The notes: generated by a model from the sequence alone, not told the origin. DNA of 64,000 bases from Oleiphilaceae bacterium (GCA_022447365.1 JAKVBL010000012.1:1-64000), one strand, 5' to 3'; counted from the stretch's first letter, positions 10,629 to 19,957 are shown. A program made the numbers and translations.

Positions 10629-11372
10629 TTATGACAAGTAAATGAGGGAGGCCATTCTCCCCGATACATGCCCATCTCGACGAAAAGAATAAAAACGCTC
10701 GGACTGAGCAAAGGTACAAAATCCTCCACCGTAGACTTTGCTAACGCCTGCCTTTCGTAAGATCATTCGAGCAATCGCATACAAATTACACATGAGTTTG
10801 TCGCTCTCGTTCTCTGGCAAAAACGCAGCATCAAAGTCAGCATCAATCGATACGAACTGATTCTTTACTTCAGCGCCAACCTGAAACCCTAACTGAGAAA
10901 TGGTCGGTCCCAAATACACCATCACCTCACTCGCATCATCAAACTTAGATAAGGCAGCCTGAATCACGCCATCAGCCATGCCGCGCCAACCAGCATGCAC
11001 GGCTGCAACACGCTTACCTGCCGAATCGCACATTAATAAAGGCATGCAATCCGCAGTCATAACAACGCAAGCTAGATTCGATTGCATTGTTGTGGAGGCA
11101 TCCGCTTTTAAAAGACCTGATGGCACTTCATTCAGTTCTAGAACATCCGTGCCATGCACTTGTTCTAACCAAGCAATCGACTCAGCTTCAAGCCCAACCG
11201 CGTGCGCAAAGCGCTCTCTATTTTCTTGCACTGCTTCAGGATCATCATCAACATGACCGCCTAAATTCAAAGAATAATATGGCGCTTTACTTACACCGCC
11301 GAGCCGAGTCGAAACAAAAGCACGCACGTTCTTCGGCGCGGGCCAATTAGGCTGAATGAGATCTAGTGACAC
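10629..11372 (-). CDS. pgeF: PgeF (YfiH), multicopper-type purine nucleoside phosphorylase / peptidoglycan editing factor
   Basis: Laccase-domain protein of the YfiH/DUF152 family. Known members act as zinc-dependent purine nucleoside phosphorylases or adenosine deaminases, and in E. coli PgeF corrects peptidoglycan precursors that carry Ser instead of Ala. Metal ligands are visible: His in EQVHGTDV, Cys in TADCMPLL and His in VAAVHAGWRGMADGV. The 247 residues are the normal length. The order rluD-pgeF-clpB is conserved in gammaproteobacteria. Confidence 0.92.
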   Translation of the reverse strand: MSLDLIQPNWPAPKNVRAFVSTRLGGVSKAPYYSLNLGGHVDDDPEAVQENRERFAHAVGLEAESIAWLEQVHGTDVLELNEVPSGLLKADASTTMQSNLACVVMTADCMPLLMCDSAGKRVAAVHAGWRGMADGVIQAALSKFDDASEVMVYLGPTISQLGFQVGAEVKNQFVSIDADFDAAFLPENESDKLMCNLYAIARMILRKAGVSKVYGGGFCTFAQSERFYSFRRDGHVSGRMASLIYLS

Positions 11373-11439
11373 AAACGATTCCTTTTAAGAAAAATATCTA
11401 CAGTAATGAGCAGTCATCTCGCGAAGTTGAATCGAGTCT

Positions 11440-12411
11440 TCACTCACCGACATCATCAGGGTTTGCGACAAGCGCCAACAAATGCTGCATGTCTTGCGGC
11501 AGGTCTACTTCCCAACTCACTTCTTCTTCGTCTAAAGGATGAATCAAAGTGAGTTTTTTTGCATGCAGCGCCTGACGAGGGAAAGCTTTCAATGCTTCTT
11601 TGAATTCAGGACTCGTTCCCGCCGGCACTTTCGAACGTCCTGCGTATGTTCTGTCACCAACAAGCGGATAACCAATGTGCGCCATGTGAACACGAATTTG
11701 ATGCGTACGCCCAGTCTCTAGCTTCACACGAATATGCGTATGGTGATCGAATTTTTTAACCACGCGATAATGCGTCACGGCATTCTTGCCAAAAGGCGTA
11801 ACTGCCATTTTCTTTCGATCTTGAGAATGGCGAGCAATTGGCTCATCGACGGTACCACCGCCTGTCATAACTCCCGTTACGAGGGCTTCATATTCACGCC
11901 CCATACTTCTATCTTGTAGCTGAGCAACAATATGCGCGTGGGCTTGCAAGGTTTTAGCGACCACCATCAAGCCTGAAGTATCTTTATCCAAACGATGCAC
12001 GATACCTGCGCGCGGCACATTCTCTAAGCTCGCATCATAATGAAGTAAGCCATTAACTAACGTTCCGGAATAATTTCCTGCTGCTGGGTGCACAACAAGG
12101 CCAACGGGCTTATTGATAATCAATATGGCTTCATCTTCATAAACAATATCCAGATCAACAGGCTCTGCCTTCCACTCACCCTGCGCTTCAAGTTCCGCTC
12201 TGAGCTCGATGAAGTCGTTAACTTTTACTTTTTCTTTCGGCTTCAGTACTGCGCCATTTACAGTCAATGCACCCTGTTTAATCCATTGCTGGAGGCGCGA
12301 ACGCGAATAATCTGGCATCAATTCCGAAATCGCCTGATCTAAGCGCATCCCAGAATGTTCCATATCAATTACAAAATCCGCTTCTACGCTCTCGCGTGTA
12401 TGCTCACTCAT
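11440..12411 (-). CDS. rluD: RluD, 23S rRNA pseudouridine(1911/1915/1917) synthase
   Basis: Converts uridines in helix 69 of 23S rRNA to pseudouridine, needed for 50S function. The N-terminal S4 RNA-binding domain is at about 20-75 (MRLDQAISELMPDYSRSRLQ). The catalytic aspartate is Asp142 in GIVHRLDKDTSGLMVVAKT, and a Tyr/Arg region GRTHQIRVHMAHIGYPLVGD follows. Of the RluA/C/D group the neighbourhood (divergent bamD, downstream pgeF) points to RluD. Confidence 0.94.
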   Translation of the reverse strand: MSEHTRESVEADFVIDMEHSGMRLDQAISELMPDYSRSRLQQWIKQGALTVNGAVLKPKEKVKVNDFIELRAELEAQGEWKAEPVDLDIVYEDEAILIINKPVGLVVHPAAGNYSGTLVNGLLHYDASLENVPRAGIVHRLDKDTSGLMVVAKTLQAHAHIVAQLQDRSMGREYEALVTGVMTGGGTVDEPIARHSQDRKKMAVTPFGKNAVTHYRVVKKFDHHTHIRVKLETGRTHQIRVHMAHIGYPLVGDRTYAGRSKVPAGTSPEFKEALKAFPRQALHAKKLTLIHPLDEEEVSWEVDLPQDMQHLLALVANPDDVGE

Positions 12412-12547
12412 CTTCTATTCCGTGCAGTAGGACTCTTACGATACAGCCCAAAGTTATGACATAATCGACGCATTATAGCTGTGTTCATCCAAATCCTTTA
12501 AACAAATATTGATCATGGCCCGGTAAACACGAAGAGAAACATCAACT

Positions 12548-13378
12548 ATGCCCCAGTGGATCAAACACTGTTTAATCATCGTATTAAGCGCCACGATTTT
12601 AGCTGCATGCAGCTCAGCACCAAAAAAAGAATCCAGTGAAAAAGAACTTTACGAAGCCGCTAAGAAATCGATCAAGCTTCGTAACTTCCAACAAGCAACG
12701 CTAGCGCTCGAAGAACTCGAATCACGCTTCCCATTTGGGAAATATGCAGAGCAAGCACAGTTAGATTTAGTATATGCGCGTTACAGTGCGCTCGATCTAG
12801 ATGGCGCTATCCTCGCGGCCGATCGCTTTATTCGACTGCACCCTCAAAGCCCTAACGTAGACTATGCGTACTATTTGCGAGGCGTTGCTAACTACAATCT
12901 TGATGGAGGCATCGCAACTCAATTTTTCACTGATGTTGATATCACATCTCGCGATCCGGGCAATATGCGAACAGCCTTCCAAGACTTCGCGCAACTCATC
13001 AATCAATATCCAGAAAGCCAATACGCGGCCGATGCTCGTAAACGGATGCTAATGATCCGAAACCGATTAGCTGCGTATGAATTGCATGCAGCCCGCTATT
13101 ACATTCGTCGCGAAGCGTACACAGCTGCGGCAAATCGAGCGGCTTATGTCGTCGAAAGTTTTCCTAGTAGCCCCGTCGTCGAAGAAGCATTAGCAATGAT
13201 GGTGGAACTCTACGACGAAACAGGCTTACTAAAATTGAAAGAAGATGCTCTCACTGTATTGAAGGCTAACTACCCTGAGGGAATCGCTTTCAATGACGAT
13301 GGATCATTTAAAAAGCAGTTTATTCAAAAGGAAAGTCGATCACTCTTAAGCGTGATTTCTTTTGGGTTCCTAGAATAA
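12548..13378 (+). CDS. bamD: BamD, outer-membrane assembly lipoprotein
   Basis: Essential partner of BamA in the BAM complex that inserts beta-barrel proteins into the outer membrane. The lipobox ILAACSS places the lipidated Cys at residue 21. Five tetratricopeptide-like repeats follow (for example LYEAAKKSIKLRNFQQATLALEELE split over 34-58, and blocks ending FPFGKYA, HPQSPNVDYA, YPESQYA, FPSSPVVEEA). Length 276 is slightly more than in E. coli (245). It is divergent from rluD, the conserved arrangement. Confidence 0.95.
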   Translation: MPQWIKHCLIIVLSATILAACSSAPKKESSEKELYEAAKKSIKLRNFQQATLALEELESRFPFGKYAEQAQLDLVYARYSALDLDGAILAADRFIRLHPQSPNVDYAYYLRGVANYNLDGGIATQFFTDVDITSRDPGNMRTAFQDFAQLINQYPESQYAADARKRMLMIRNRLAAYELHAARYYIRREAYTAAANRAAYVVESFPSSPVVEEALAMMVELYDETGLLKLKEDALTVLKANYPEGIAFNDDGSFKKQFIQKESRSLLSVISFGFLE

Positions 13379-13453
13379 AAACCTTTCAAGATATCAAAAC
13401 AGGGCATGAATTTAATATCACCCTGAGTGACTGACAAACAATAGGTGTAAAGT

Positions 13454-14290
13454 ATGGTCAGCAAATCAGAAATTCTTACAGAGATGCGCGTGCAACCTGA
13501 GATCGATGTAAATTTCGAAATTGAACGTCGTACAAACTTTATCAAACAAACACTAAATGCCGCAGGCCAAAAAACTTTAGTTCTTGGTATTAGTGGCGGC
13601 ATTGATTCATGCACATGCGGCAAGCTCGCCCAACGCGCAATCGATGAATTAAATGCAGAGAATAATTCTAGCGAGTATCAATTCATTGCTGTCCGCTTAC
13701 CTTACGGCGAGCAACGCGATGAACAAGATGCACAAGACTCTATTACATTTATCAACCCAAGCCGTGCCATCACCTTAAACGTGAAACCAGGTACTGACGC
13801 AATACACGACAATGTTGCACAGGAACTCAGCCAGCAACAGCTTATGCCAAATGACGCCTATAACGTCGACTTCGCAAAGGGAAATGTAAAAGCGCGTGTG
13901 CGCATGGTATCTCAGTATTATGTTGCAGGTTTACTTGGGGGGCTTGTATTAGGGACTGACCATAGCGCAGAAAATATTACTGGCTTTTACACCAAGTACG
14001 GCGACGGCGCGGTCGATCTCATTCCATTATTCGGATTGAACAAACGCCAAGTACGCTCCCTTGCCAGCGCTCTCGGCGCACCAGAGCATCTTGTGCACAA
14101 AGCGCCAACGGCGGATCTTGAAGACAACGACCCGGGACTTGAGGACGAGAAAGCGCTGGGTATTTCATACGACCAGATTGATGATTTTCTTGAGGGACGG
14201 GAGGTCGAAGATCATGTCTCAGATCGATTAATTAAGATCTATCAGGCAACCCAACACAAACGTCAAGCTATCCCAACTGTGTACGACTGA
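13454..14290 (+). CDS. nadE: NadE, ammonia-dependent NAD+ synthetase
   Basis: Last step of NAD synthesis: amidation of nicotinic acid adenine dinucleotide with ATP and ammonia. The N-type ATP pyrophosphatase P-loop SGGIDS is at 47-52. The NaAD-binding [22 protein letters not shown] and [21 protein letters not shown] blocks are typical. At 278 residues it lacks the glutamine amidohydrolase domain of the long type, so it uses free ammonia. It starts 75 bases after bamD; a bidirectional terminator follows. Confidence 0.95.
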   Translation: MVSKSEILTEMRVQPEIDVNFEIERRTNFIKQTLNAAGQKTLVLGISGGIDSCTCGKLAQRAIDELNAENNSSEYQFIAVRLPYGEQRDEQDAQDSITFINPSRAITLNVKPGTDAIHDNVAQELSQQQLMPNDAYNVDFAKGNVKARVRMVSQYYVAGLLGGLVLGTDHSAENITGFYTKYGDGAVDLIPLFGLNKRQVRSLASALGAPEHLVHKAPTADLEDNDPGLEDEKALGISYDQIDDFLEGREVEDHVSDRLIKIYQATQHKRQAIPTVYD

Positions 14291-14336
14291 GGCTGCCGCA
14301 GCTTCTCGTAGAACAAGACTGTCCTGTACTGCAGAA

Positions 14337-14368
14337 ATAAAAAAACCGCCAATCGGCGGTTTTTTTAT
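14337..14368. terminator. Bidirectional terminator between nadE and fklB
   Basis: Stem AACCGCC/GGCGGTT with an AATC loop, flanked by A7 on the left and T7 on the right. It serves nadE rightward and fklB leftward. Confidence 0.9.
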
Positions 14369-14380
14369 TTTCGAGGAGGC

Positions 14381-15001
14381 TTAGCCTACGATTTCGATCA
14401 ACTCGATATCGAATACTAACGTTGCGTATGGGCCAATCGCACCACCAGCACCGCGCTCGCCGTATGCTAAGTGATAAGGAATATATAGCTTCCACTTAGA
14501 ACCAACACTCATCAATTGAAGTGCTTCTGTCCAACCTGCGATAACGCCACCAACTGGGAATTCAGTAGGCTCACCACGATCATAAGAGCTATCGAACTGT
14601 TCACCGTTGATCAAAGTACCACGGTAGTGTGTGCGAACAACGCTATCTGCCGTTGGCTTAGCGCCTTCACCTTCGGTAATGACTTCGTACTGAAGTCCTG
14701 ACTCAAGCACTGTCACTTCATCACGCTTAGCGTTCTCAGCTAAAAACGCTTCGCCCGCTGCAGAGAATTCTTTTGCTTTGGCCGCTTCTGCAGCTTGCAT
14801 ACGCTCTTGAATTACACCAAATGCAGCATTGATGTCTTGCCCCTCAACGCGAGGTACTTTCGCTGCGAAACCATCCTGAATACCAGCAAGCGCAGCTTCA
14901 AGTGAAACGCCTTCAAAAACGCTTGCTAATTGTTGGCCCATTTGTAGACCAACACCGTAGGATGCTTTTGCTTCATCCGTTGAGAAATCTAAATCAGACA
15001 T
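14381..15001 (-). CDS. fklB: FklB, FKBP-type peptidyl-prolyl cis-trans isomerase
   Basis: Proline isomerase of 206 residues, exactly the length of E. coli FklB. The N-terminal dimerisation domain covers about 1-105 (SYGVGLQMGQQLA, IQERMQAAEAAKAKEFSAAGE). The FKBP domain follows, with VRTHYRGTLINGEQFDSSYDRG split at 124-145 and the pocket residues VIAGWTEALQLM and YIPYHLAYGERGAGG. No signal peptide is visible, so it is cytoplasmic. It is a single gene. Confidence 0.94.
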   Translation of the reverse strand: MSDLDFSTDEAKASYGVGLQMGQQLASVFEGVSLEAALAGIQDGFAAKVPRVEGQDINAAFGVIQERMQAAEAAKAKEFSAAGEAFLAENAKRDEVTVLESGLQYEVITEGEGAKPTADSVVRTHYRGTLINGEQFDSSYDRGEPTEFPVGGVIAGWTEALQLMSVGSKWKLYIPYHLAYGERGAGGAIGPYATLVFDIELIEIVG

Positions 15002-15150
15002 ATTTGCTCCAGTCTTTTAAATGAAGCTGCAATTATTGGGGCTAAAGTAAGATTTAAAAGGGGCAGTCCGTGCTTTTTTAAAGACTTTACAAATAAAGCT
15101 TCGTAAGATTAGATACGAATTCACGGTTTTGTCTGGCAATAAGAATAATT

Positions 15151-15879
15151 ATGGCTGTAACACTCCCTACTGACCTCACTGCTTTTAGCGCAATTCTAGA
15201 AAGAGCGATCGAACGAAAAGGCGGAAAACCAGCCTTAGCAAACCTTTTAAGTACGCACTTCTCAAGCAATGAGCTAGAGCAGATTCCAGAAGATCGTTAT
15301 CTCGCAGCCATGACAAAATGCGTGAATCGCGCGGGTTTCAGTTGGAAGGTCATTGATCGCAAATGGTCGGAGTTTGAAGAAGCATTCTTTGGTTTTAAAG
15401 TCGACACCTTGGCCCTACTTTCAGATGAGCAATGGGAAGCCTATCTTGATGATTCGCGTGTTGTGCGCAGCGGCCAAAAAATCAAAGCGCTGCGCGACAA
15501 TGTATCTTTCTTGTACGACCTGCGATTTACAGACAAAGGTATCGCTTCATTAATCGCGCATTGGCCATCCGATGATCAAGTTGGCCTGATGCAGCTGCTT
15601 AAAAAGCGTGGTTCGCGACTAGGCGGGAATACAGGACAATATTTTCTTCGCATGATGGGGCGCGACACCTTTATCCTCTCACGAGATGTTGTATTAACAT
15701 TGCAAAGCGCTGGGCTTGATATTAAAAGTGAACCGAGCTCTCAGAGAGAACTAAAACTAATACAAGCAACGTTTAATGAATGGCACAAGCAAAGCGGAAT
15801 CAGCTACACGCAAATGAGCCAAATCTGTGCCTATGCTAACGGCGACAATGTCGTTGGAGTTCAACTAAGTAGGGTTTAG
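15151..15879 (+). CDS. DNA-3-methyladenine glycosylase I-like protein (divergent)
   Basis: Residues about 50-190 align with Tag, the helix-hairpin-helix base-excision enzyme for 3-methyladenine: CVNRAGFSWKVIDRKWSEF matches the Tag segment QQAGLSWITVLKKRENY, and VVRSGQKIKALRDN matches IIRHRGKIQAIIGN. By hand alignment the adenine-recognising Glu38 of E. coli Tag is replaced by Cys, and the N- and C-terminal Cys/His ligands of the zinc snap are missing. It may therefore have another substrate or none. A C-terminal 50 residues are not Tag-like. The next gene starts immediately after the stop. Confidence 0.75.
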   Translation: MAVTLPTDLTAFSAILERAIERKGGKPALANLLSTHFSSNELEQIPEDRYLAAMTKCVNRAGFSWKVIDRKWSEFEEAFFGFKVDTLALLSDEQWEAYLDDSRVVRSGQKIKALRDNVSFLYDLRFTDKGIASLIAHWPSDDQVGLMQLLKKRGSRLGGNTGQYFLRMMGRDTFILSRDVVLTLQSAGLDIKSEPSSQRELKLIQATFNEWHKQSGISYTQMSQICAYANGDNVVGVQLSRV

Positions 15880-17055
15880 ATGTCTGAAGCGATAATTTGG
15901 GGAGTTAGACTTAGCCCTTACACCTTAAAGCTCGAAGCTGCATTGCAATACAAAGGTATCGCCTATCGACGCTTGCCTGCGATGGGCACTCACTTTGAGA
16001 ATGCTCGAATTATCTTAAGACTAGAAGCGGCCAAGCGACGAAAAGAAGTTAGTCGTTATCCTGATATGGATAAAGAGCTAGACGAATATCCTCTGCTCCC
16101 CTATTTCAGCCATGATAAACGATTTTTTGAATACGATAGCTCTAGTATTCTCAGACGCATGGAACAAGAAGGCGAAGGACGTAACATTATTCCTTCGCCC
16201 CCCTTATTTAACTTCTTAACCCATTTTATCGATGAAGCATTCAACGAGTTTGGCTTATATCTCGTGCATCATATGCGCTGGGTCGGCTCTACAAAAAGCA
16301 ACAGAATGGGCAAACTGCTCGCATCAGAGTTTAAAAATGCATTACCACCCGGCGGCGCTTGGCTCTTATCTCGGTCATTTCCAGCTCGCCAAGTAAAGCG
16401 TTTACCTTATTTGATGAGCGTCGCCCCGAAAGGATACAAGGCAGGCGTTCGCGCATCACTAATACCGCCAACAAAAGAAGACTTCCCACCAACACACGAA
16501 CTACTTGAACAAAGTTGGAAAGCTATATTAGAGGCGTTAGACGCAATATTTCGCCGTCAAAACTATATTTTCGGCGATCACTTTTCCCTAACCGATGCGA
16601 GCATCTATGGTCAATTAGGAATGAACCTTGTCGACCCGGAAGCCGCGGACAAAATAAAACAAATTGCACCAAATCTTTTTGCTTGGCTAAAACGTATTGA
16701 TGAAGGCCAATTCATGGAAACTAGTAATTACGTTAATGAGAACCTAATTTTCAACGAAAAATTGTCAACGCTGATGAATATTTTGATGGGAACATATGCT
16801 GCGCTGATGGTTCAAAATGAGCGCGCACATAATGACGCGGTCGCAAATGGCAAACACAGATTTAATGAACAAGGTTTTGATTTAGGCGAAAACATCTATA
16901 CAGGAAAACTCCGAGGCTACGCATTCAAATCAGTTGTTAAAAGCTTTCAAGTGAGAAGCTGGCGCGAAGTAAAAGAGCACTGGAAAGGCCTTGCCCCTAG
17001 CGATAGAGAAATCTTAACTGAGCAGATACAACTCACTGAACTACTTGATTACTAA
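15880..17055 (+). CDS. Glutathione S-transferase family protein, long form
   Basis: The N-terminal 85 residues form a thioredoxin-like GST domain (IIWGVRLSPYTLKLEAALQY, then EYPLLPYFSHDKRFFEYDSSSI). The all-alpha C-terminal GST domain includes YIFGDHFSLTDASIYGQLG near 228-246, the usual N-capping box region. At 391 residues it is nearly twice a normal GST, with an extra 100 or so C-terminal residues that I cannot assign. The ATG follows the upstream stop directly, so it is cotranscribed with the Tag-like gene. Substrate unknown. Confidence 0.75.
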   Translation: MSEAIIWGVRLSPYTLKLEAALQYKGIAYRRLPAMGTHFENARIILRLEAAKRRKEVSRYPDMDKELDEYPLLPYFSHDKRFFEYDSSSILRRMEQEGEGRNIIPSPPLFNFLTHFIDEAFNEFGLYLVHHMRWVGSTKSNRMGKLLASEFKNALPPGGAWLLSRSFPARQVKRLPYLMSVAPKGYKAGVRASLIPPTKEDFPPTHELLEQSWKAILEALDAIFRRQNYIFGDHFSLTDASIYGQLGMNLVDPEAADKIKQIAPNLFAWLKRIDEGQFMETSNYVNENLIFNEKLSTLMNILMGTYAALMVQNERAHNDAVANGKHRFNEQGFDLGENIYTGKLRGYAFKSVVKSFQVRSWREVKEHWKGLAPSDREILTEQIQLTELLDY

Positions 17056-17087
17056 CTACTAACCCAACCACAAACAGAGCAAATACT

Positions 17088-17543
17088 ATGAGTCATCAAT
17101 GCAGCTGTCCGTGCGGAAAAACCAAATTTACTGTAGAGAAAACGCCTGCTGTACGCTTTTTTTGTCACTGTGAAATTTGCCAAGCTCTGTATAAATCAAA
17201 TTACTCAGATGTGTGTGTTGTGAAATCAAAACACGTAACGCTAGATGAGCAAGATGTAGAGTTTAAGACGTATCGCCTACCACCGGCATTACAGCGCGGA
17301 ACCTGCAAACACTGTCACTTGCCTGTAGCAGGATTCTTGAAAGGAATCCCCGGATTAGGCTTAGCGTTTATATCAGCAGAAAACTTTGATGATAAATCTT
17401 CACTGCCAGACGCTGTTGGGCATGTGTTTTATCATCGCAAAAGCGCAAGCTATGACGACAAGCTAGAAAAACACGAGGGCTATTGGGGCAGCCAACTCGC
17501 AATATGCCGGTGGGTAATGCCAAAACTTCTGCAAATGTCATAA
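17088..17543 (+). CDS. GFA (CENP-V type) zinc protein
   Basis: A 151-residue protein of the glutathione-dependent formaldehyde-activating (GFA) family. Zinc ligands are visible: CSCPCG near 5-10, FCHCEICQ near 26-33 and GTCKHCHLPVAGF near 72-84. True GFA binds glutathione, but most family members have no proven activity. It sits behind a GST-like gene, which hints at a common thiol or electrophile context; this is inference only. Confidence 0.8.
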   Translation: MSHQCSCPCGKTKFTVEKTPAVRFFCHCEICQALYKSNYSDVCVVKSKHVTLDEQDVEFKTYRLPPALQRGTCKHCHLPVAGFLKGIPGLGLAFISAENFDDKSSLPDAVGHVFYHRKSASYDDKLEKHEGYWGSQLAICRWVMPKLLQMS

Positions 17544-17556
17544 ACCGTTTTAAACA

Positions 17557-19089
17557 ATGCAATCAGACCTCTTTCCAACTGAAAGTGTTCAGCAGTTATC
17601 TGAAAGCTTTCCAAAGCGCATGGCGATCATTGATTGCGAAACCACAGGAGGCAAACCTCAACAGCACCGAGTCATCGAAATTGGTCTATTAATTGTTGAT
17701 GATTGTGTCATCGTTGAACGCTGGCAAAGTTTTATCAACCCGCAAAGAGAGCTTCCTCCATTCATCACGAAGCTAACCGGCATTACACCGAACATGCTAG
17801 TTGGCCAACCACAGTTCTCGGACATAGCTAACTCATTGTACGAAAAACTCCAGGACAGAGTGTTTGTCGCCCACAACGCTCGCTTTGATTATGGCTTCAT
17901 CAAAACCGAGTTTGAACGCGTCGGCATTAAATTTTCAGCGAAAACATTTTGCTCGGTAAAATTTAGTCGTGCCCTGTACCCCCAATTCAACCGGCATGGC
18001 ATCGACCCAATCATTAAGCGTTTTGGTTTTTCGATCGAAAACCGTCATCGTGCTTTGGATGATGCCTTAATCATCTGGAAGTTATTCTTAAAATCAACTG
18101 AGCTCTATTCAACTCACGAGCTTGCAAGCGCTATCTCTCCCCTGCTGAAAACGCCGTCTTTACCACCAAAAATCAAAGCCGCACAAATTAAAGCCCTTCC
18201 GAAAGCCGCGGGGGTTTATTACTTTTATAGCGAAGAAGGCTCTCTCTTGTACGTTGGTAAGAGTGTCAACATACGCGCTCGTGTCATGAGTCATTTCAGC
18301 AATGATTATCGAAGTAGCAAAGAACTCCTTATGAGCACTAAGGTTGCGCATATAGATTTCAAGCGAACACCGAGTGATTTCGGCGCACAAATTCTCGAGA
18401 GCAATGAGATAAAAGCATTATCGCCGCTTTATAACAGAAGGCTTCGACGTACTAGAAAACTTTATAGCTTTCAAATTGAACAAAATTCAAAGGGTTATAA
18501 AACCGTCCTCACCCAACAAATAAACAGTAAACAAAAACCAGATGAGAGTGCGGGACTATTCCGGAGCGCTCGTCAGGCTAGCAAGCAATTAGAGAAACTC
18601 GCAGATCACTATTTTCTTTGTTACAAGTTGCTTGGTTTAGAGGGCAATCCGCTCGATAACACTCCCTGTTTTAGACGCCAATTACATCGCTGCTTCGGTG
18701 CATGCGAAGGAATTGAATCTGCCGAAGACTATAATGCTCGTATCGATGTAGCGATGAATAAACATCAACTTGTTTTATGGCCATTTGATACGCCGATACT
18801 CGTGGAAGAAAACGACGTAAATGATGACGAATTCAAACACTTTCACTTAATCGATCAATGGCAATATCTAGGCAAAATTGAATCAGAAGAAGAATTAAGA
18901 GAGCGTGGTTATGTTCCCTTAAAAGCGCATATTGGGACAGAAATTCAAGCTCATCAACACGAAAACAATGCAGAGAATAAAGCGCATTTTGATCTAGATA
19001 TTTACTTTATACTGCTCCGCTTTCTGCTTAAATCAGATCAACTAAAATTGAACCAATTGCGCATCCATAAACTTACAAAACTTGGGTAA
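17557..19089 (+). CDS. DEDD exonuclease fused to UvrC-like GIY-YIG nuclease
   Basis: Residues about 20-185 are a DnaQ-type 3'-5' exonuclease: Asp/Glu in AIIDCETTGG, then HNARFDYGFIK, then HRALDDALIIWKLF (the DEDDh His and Asp). Residues about 205-285 are a GIY-YIG domain like that of UvrC and Cho: AAGVYYFYSEEGSLLYVGKS and NIRARVMSHFS. The C-terminal part contains the Cho/UvrC-like block FRSARQASKQLEKLAD and a Cys-rich CFRRQLHRCFGACEG. This is the known exonuclease-Cho fusion type, presumably for repair of bulky lesions. It starts 13 bases after the GFA gene. Confidence 0.88.
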   Translation: MQSDLFPTESVQQLSESFPKRMAIIDCETTGGKPQQHRVIEIGLLIVDDCVIVERWQSFINPQRELPPFITKLTGITPNMLVGQPQFSDIANSLYEKLQDRVFVAHNARFDYGFIKTEFERVGIKFSAKTFCSVKFSRALYPQFNRHGIDPIIKRFGFSIENRHRALDDALIIWKLFLKSTELYSTHELASAISPLLKTPSLPPKIKAAQIKALPKAAGVYYFYSEEGSLLYVGKSVNIRARVMSHFSNDYRSSKELLMSTKVAHIDFKRTPSDFGAQILESNEIKALSPLYNRRLRRTRKLYSFQIEQNSKGYKTVLTQQINSKQKPDESAGLFRSARQASKQLEKLADHYFLCYKLLGLEGNPLDNTPCFRRQLHRCFGACEGIESAEDYNARIDVAMNKHQLVLWPFDTPILVEENDVNDDEFKHFHLIDQWQYLGKIESEEELRERGYVPLKAHIGTEIQAHQHENNAENKAHFDLDIYFILLRFLLKSDQLKLNQLRIHKLTKLG

Positions 19090-19098
19090 AATGCATCT

Positions 19099-19365
19099 AT
19101 GAAACAAGCGAAACAAACACCAAAAGATCGCGCCATACAGCTCATAGGGCTTGTTTGCCTAGTTGCTCTTTTCTTTTTCGATACAACAGAGCAGCCCATG
19201 CTGATTAAAAGCATACTGTTTGCATTGCTTTTACTGCCTTTAGGCTTCGGCATCAAATTTGTCATCAATCCAACTAATCAGCCATCACGACGACTCATCG
19301 CGACACTCGTTTGTATCGTATGGTGCGGCGCACTGGCGACAGCCGCTGCCTCCTTCTTTTTCTAG
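19099..19365 (+). CDS. Small membrane protein, unknown
   Basis: 88 residues with three hydrophobic stretches (about 13-26, 34-55 and 66-88). It has no motif I recognise. It starts 9 bases after the exonuclease fusion stop in the same direction, so it is probably cotranscribed. The ATG follows a short T/A-rich stretch and no strong ribosome site is seen. A real gene is likely because of the spacing and length, but function is unknown. Confidence 0.55.
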   Translation: MKQAKQTPKDRAIQLIGLVCLVALFFFDTTEQPMLIKSILFALLLLPLGFGIKFVINPTNQPSRRLIATLVCIVWCGALATAAASFFF

Positions 19366-19469
19366 AAAAACGAGGGCAACAATTGCTTTCAATCGATGAC
19401 AAAAATATGCACGCAGCATAGTTTTACGTACTACAGTCACTGACGCATACACACGATTTGGAGCTTAGT

Positions 19470-19721
19470 ATGGACGTTCAGGCATTAGTACTTGCACTTT
19501 TAATCGGCGCGATCGCGGGTTGGCTAGCAGGCCAAATTATGAAAGGCATAGGGTTTGGCTTAGTTGGAAATATAGTTGTTGGTATTGTTGGCGCATTCAT
19601 AGGCAGTTTCGTACTGCAACTCCTTGGCTTGTACGCCGGTGGAATTTTAGGTTCGATCGTTAGCGCCACCTTAGGTGCCGTCATCCTGCTTGCAGTCATT
19701 GGAACTATCAAAAAAGCATAA
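19470..19721 (+). CDS. GlsB/YeaQ/YmgE-family stress-response membrane protein
   Basis: 83 residues with three glycine-rich membrane helices (IGAIAGWLAGQIMKG, GNIVVGIVGAFIGSFVLQLLG, GSIVSATLGAVILLAVIG), the transglycosylase-associated protein family. Members are small inner-membrane proteins induced by stress; their biochemical role is not known. I chose ATG 19470, with GGAG centred about 9 bases upstream, over TTG 19458. Confidence 0.88.
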   Translation: MDVQALVLALLIGAIAGWLAGQIMKGIGFGLVGNIVVGIVGAFIGSFVLQLLGLYAGGILGSIVSATLGAVILLAVIGTIKKA

Positions 19722-19731
19722 ATACCTTATC

Positions 19732-19950
19732 TTGAAAATTTTCCAATATTACGGCTGCGATTGGCTTGTAATGATCTTTACCTTTTTGGCAACCTATCAA
19801 TTAGGCAGCAAGCATCGCTATGGCTTTATTACCATGATGGCCGCTAATATTTGCTGGGCTACGCTGGGGATTTTAACAGGTAGCATCGCAATGCTTATCG
19901 CCAACATCATTATTTTCTGTATGAACCTAAGAGCTTATATAAGGTGGTAG
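19732..19950 (+). CDS. Small three-helix membrane protein with non-ATG start
   Basis: The open frame after the GlsB gene encodes about 72 residues (from TTG 19732) or 59 (from ATG 19771), with hydrophobic segments at DWLVMIFTFLATYQLG, YGFITMMAANICWATLGIL and SIAMLIANIIIFCMNLRAY. The helix pattern and the N-in-membrane NxxxFxxNxR-like end resemble half of a PnuC-type nicotinamide riboside transporter, but this is only a resemblance. Starting upstream inside the GlsB gene is unlikely. It ends 7 bases before the LysE gene. Confidence 0.5.
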   Translation: MKIFQYYGCDWLVMIFTFLATYQLGSKHRYGFITMMAANICWATLGILTGSIAMLIANIIIFCMNLRAYIRW

Positions 19951-19957
19951 CGACGCA

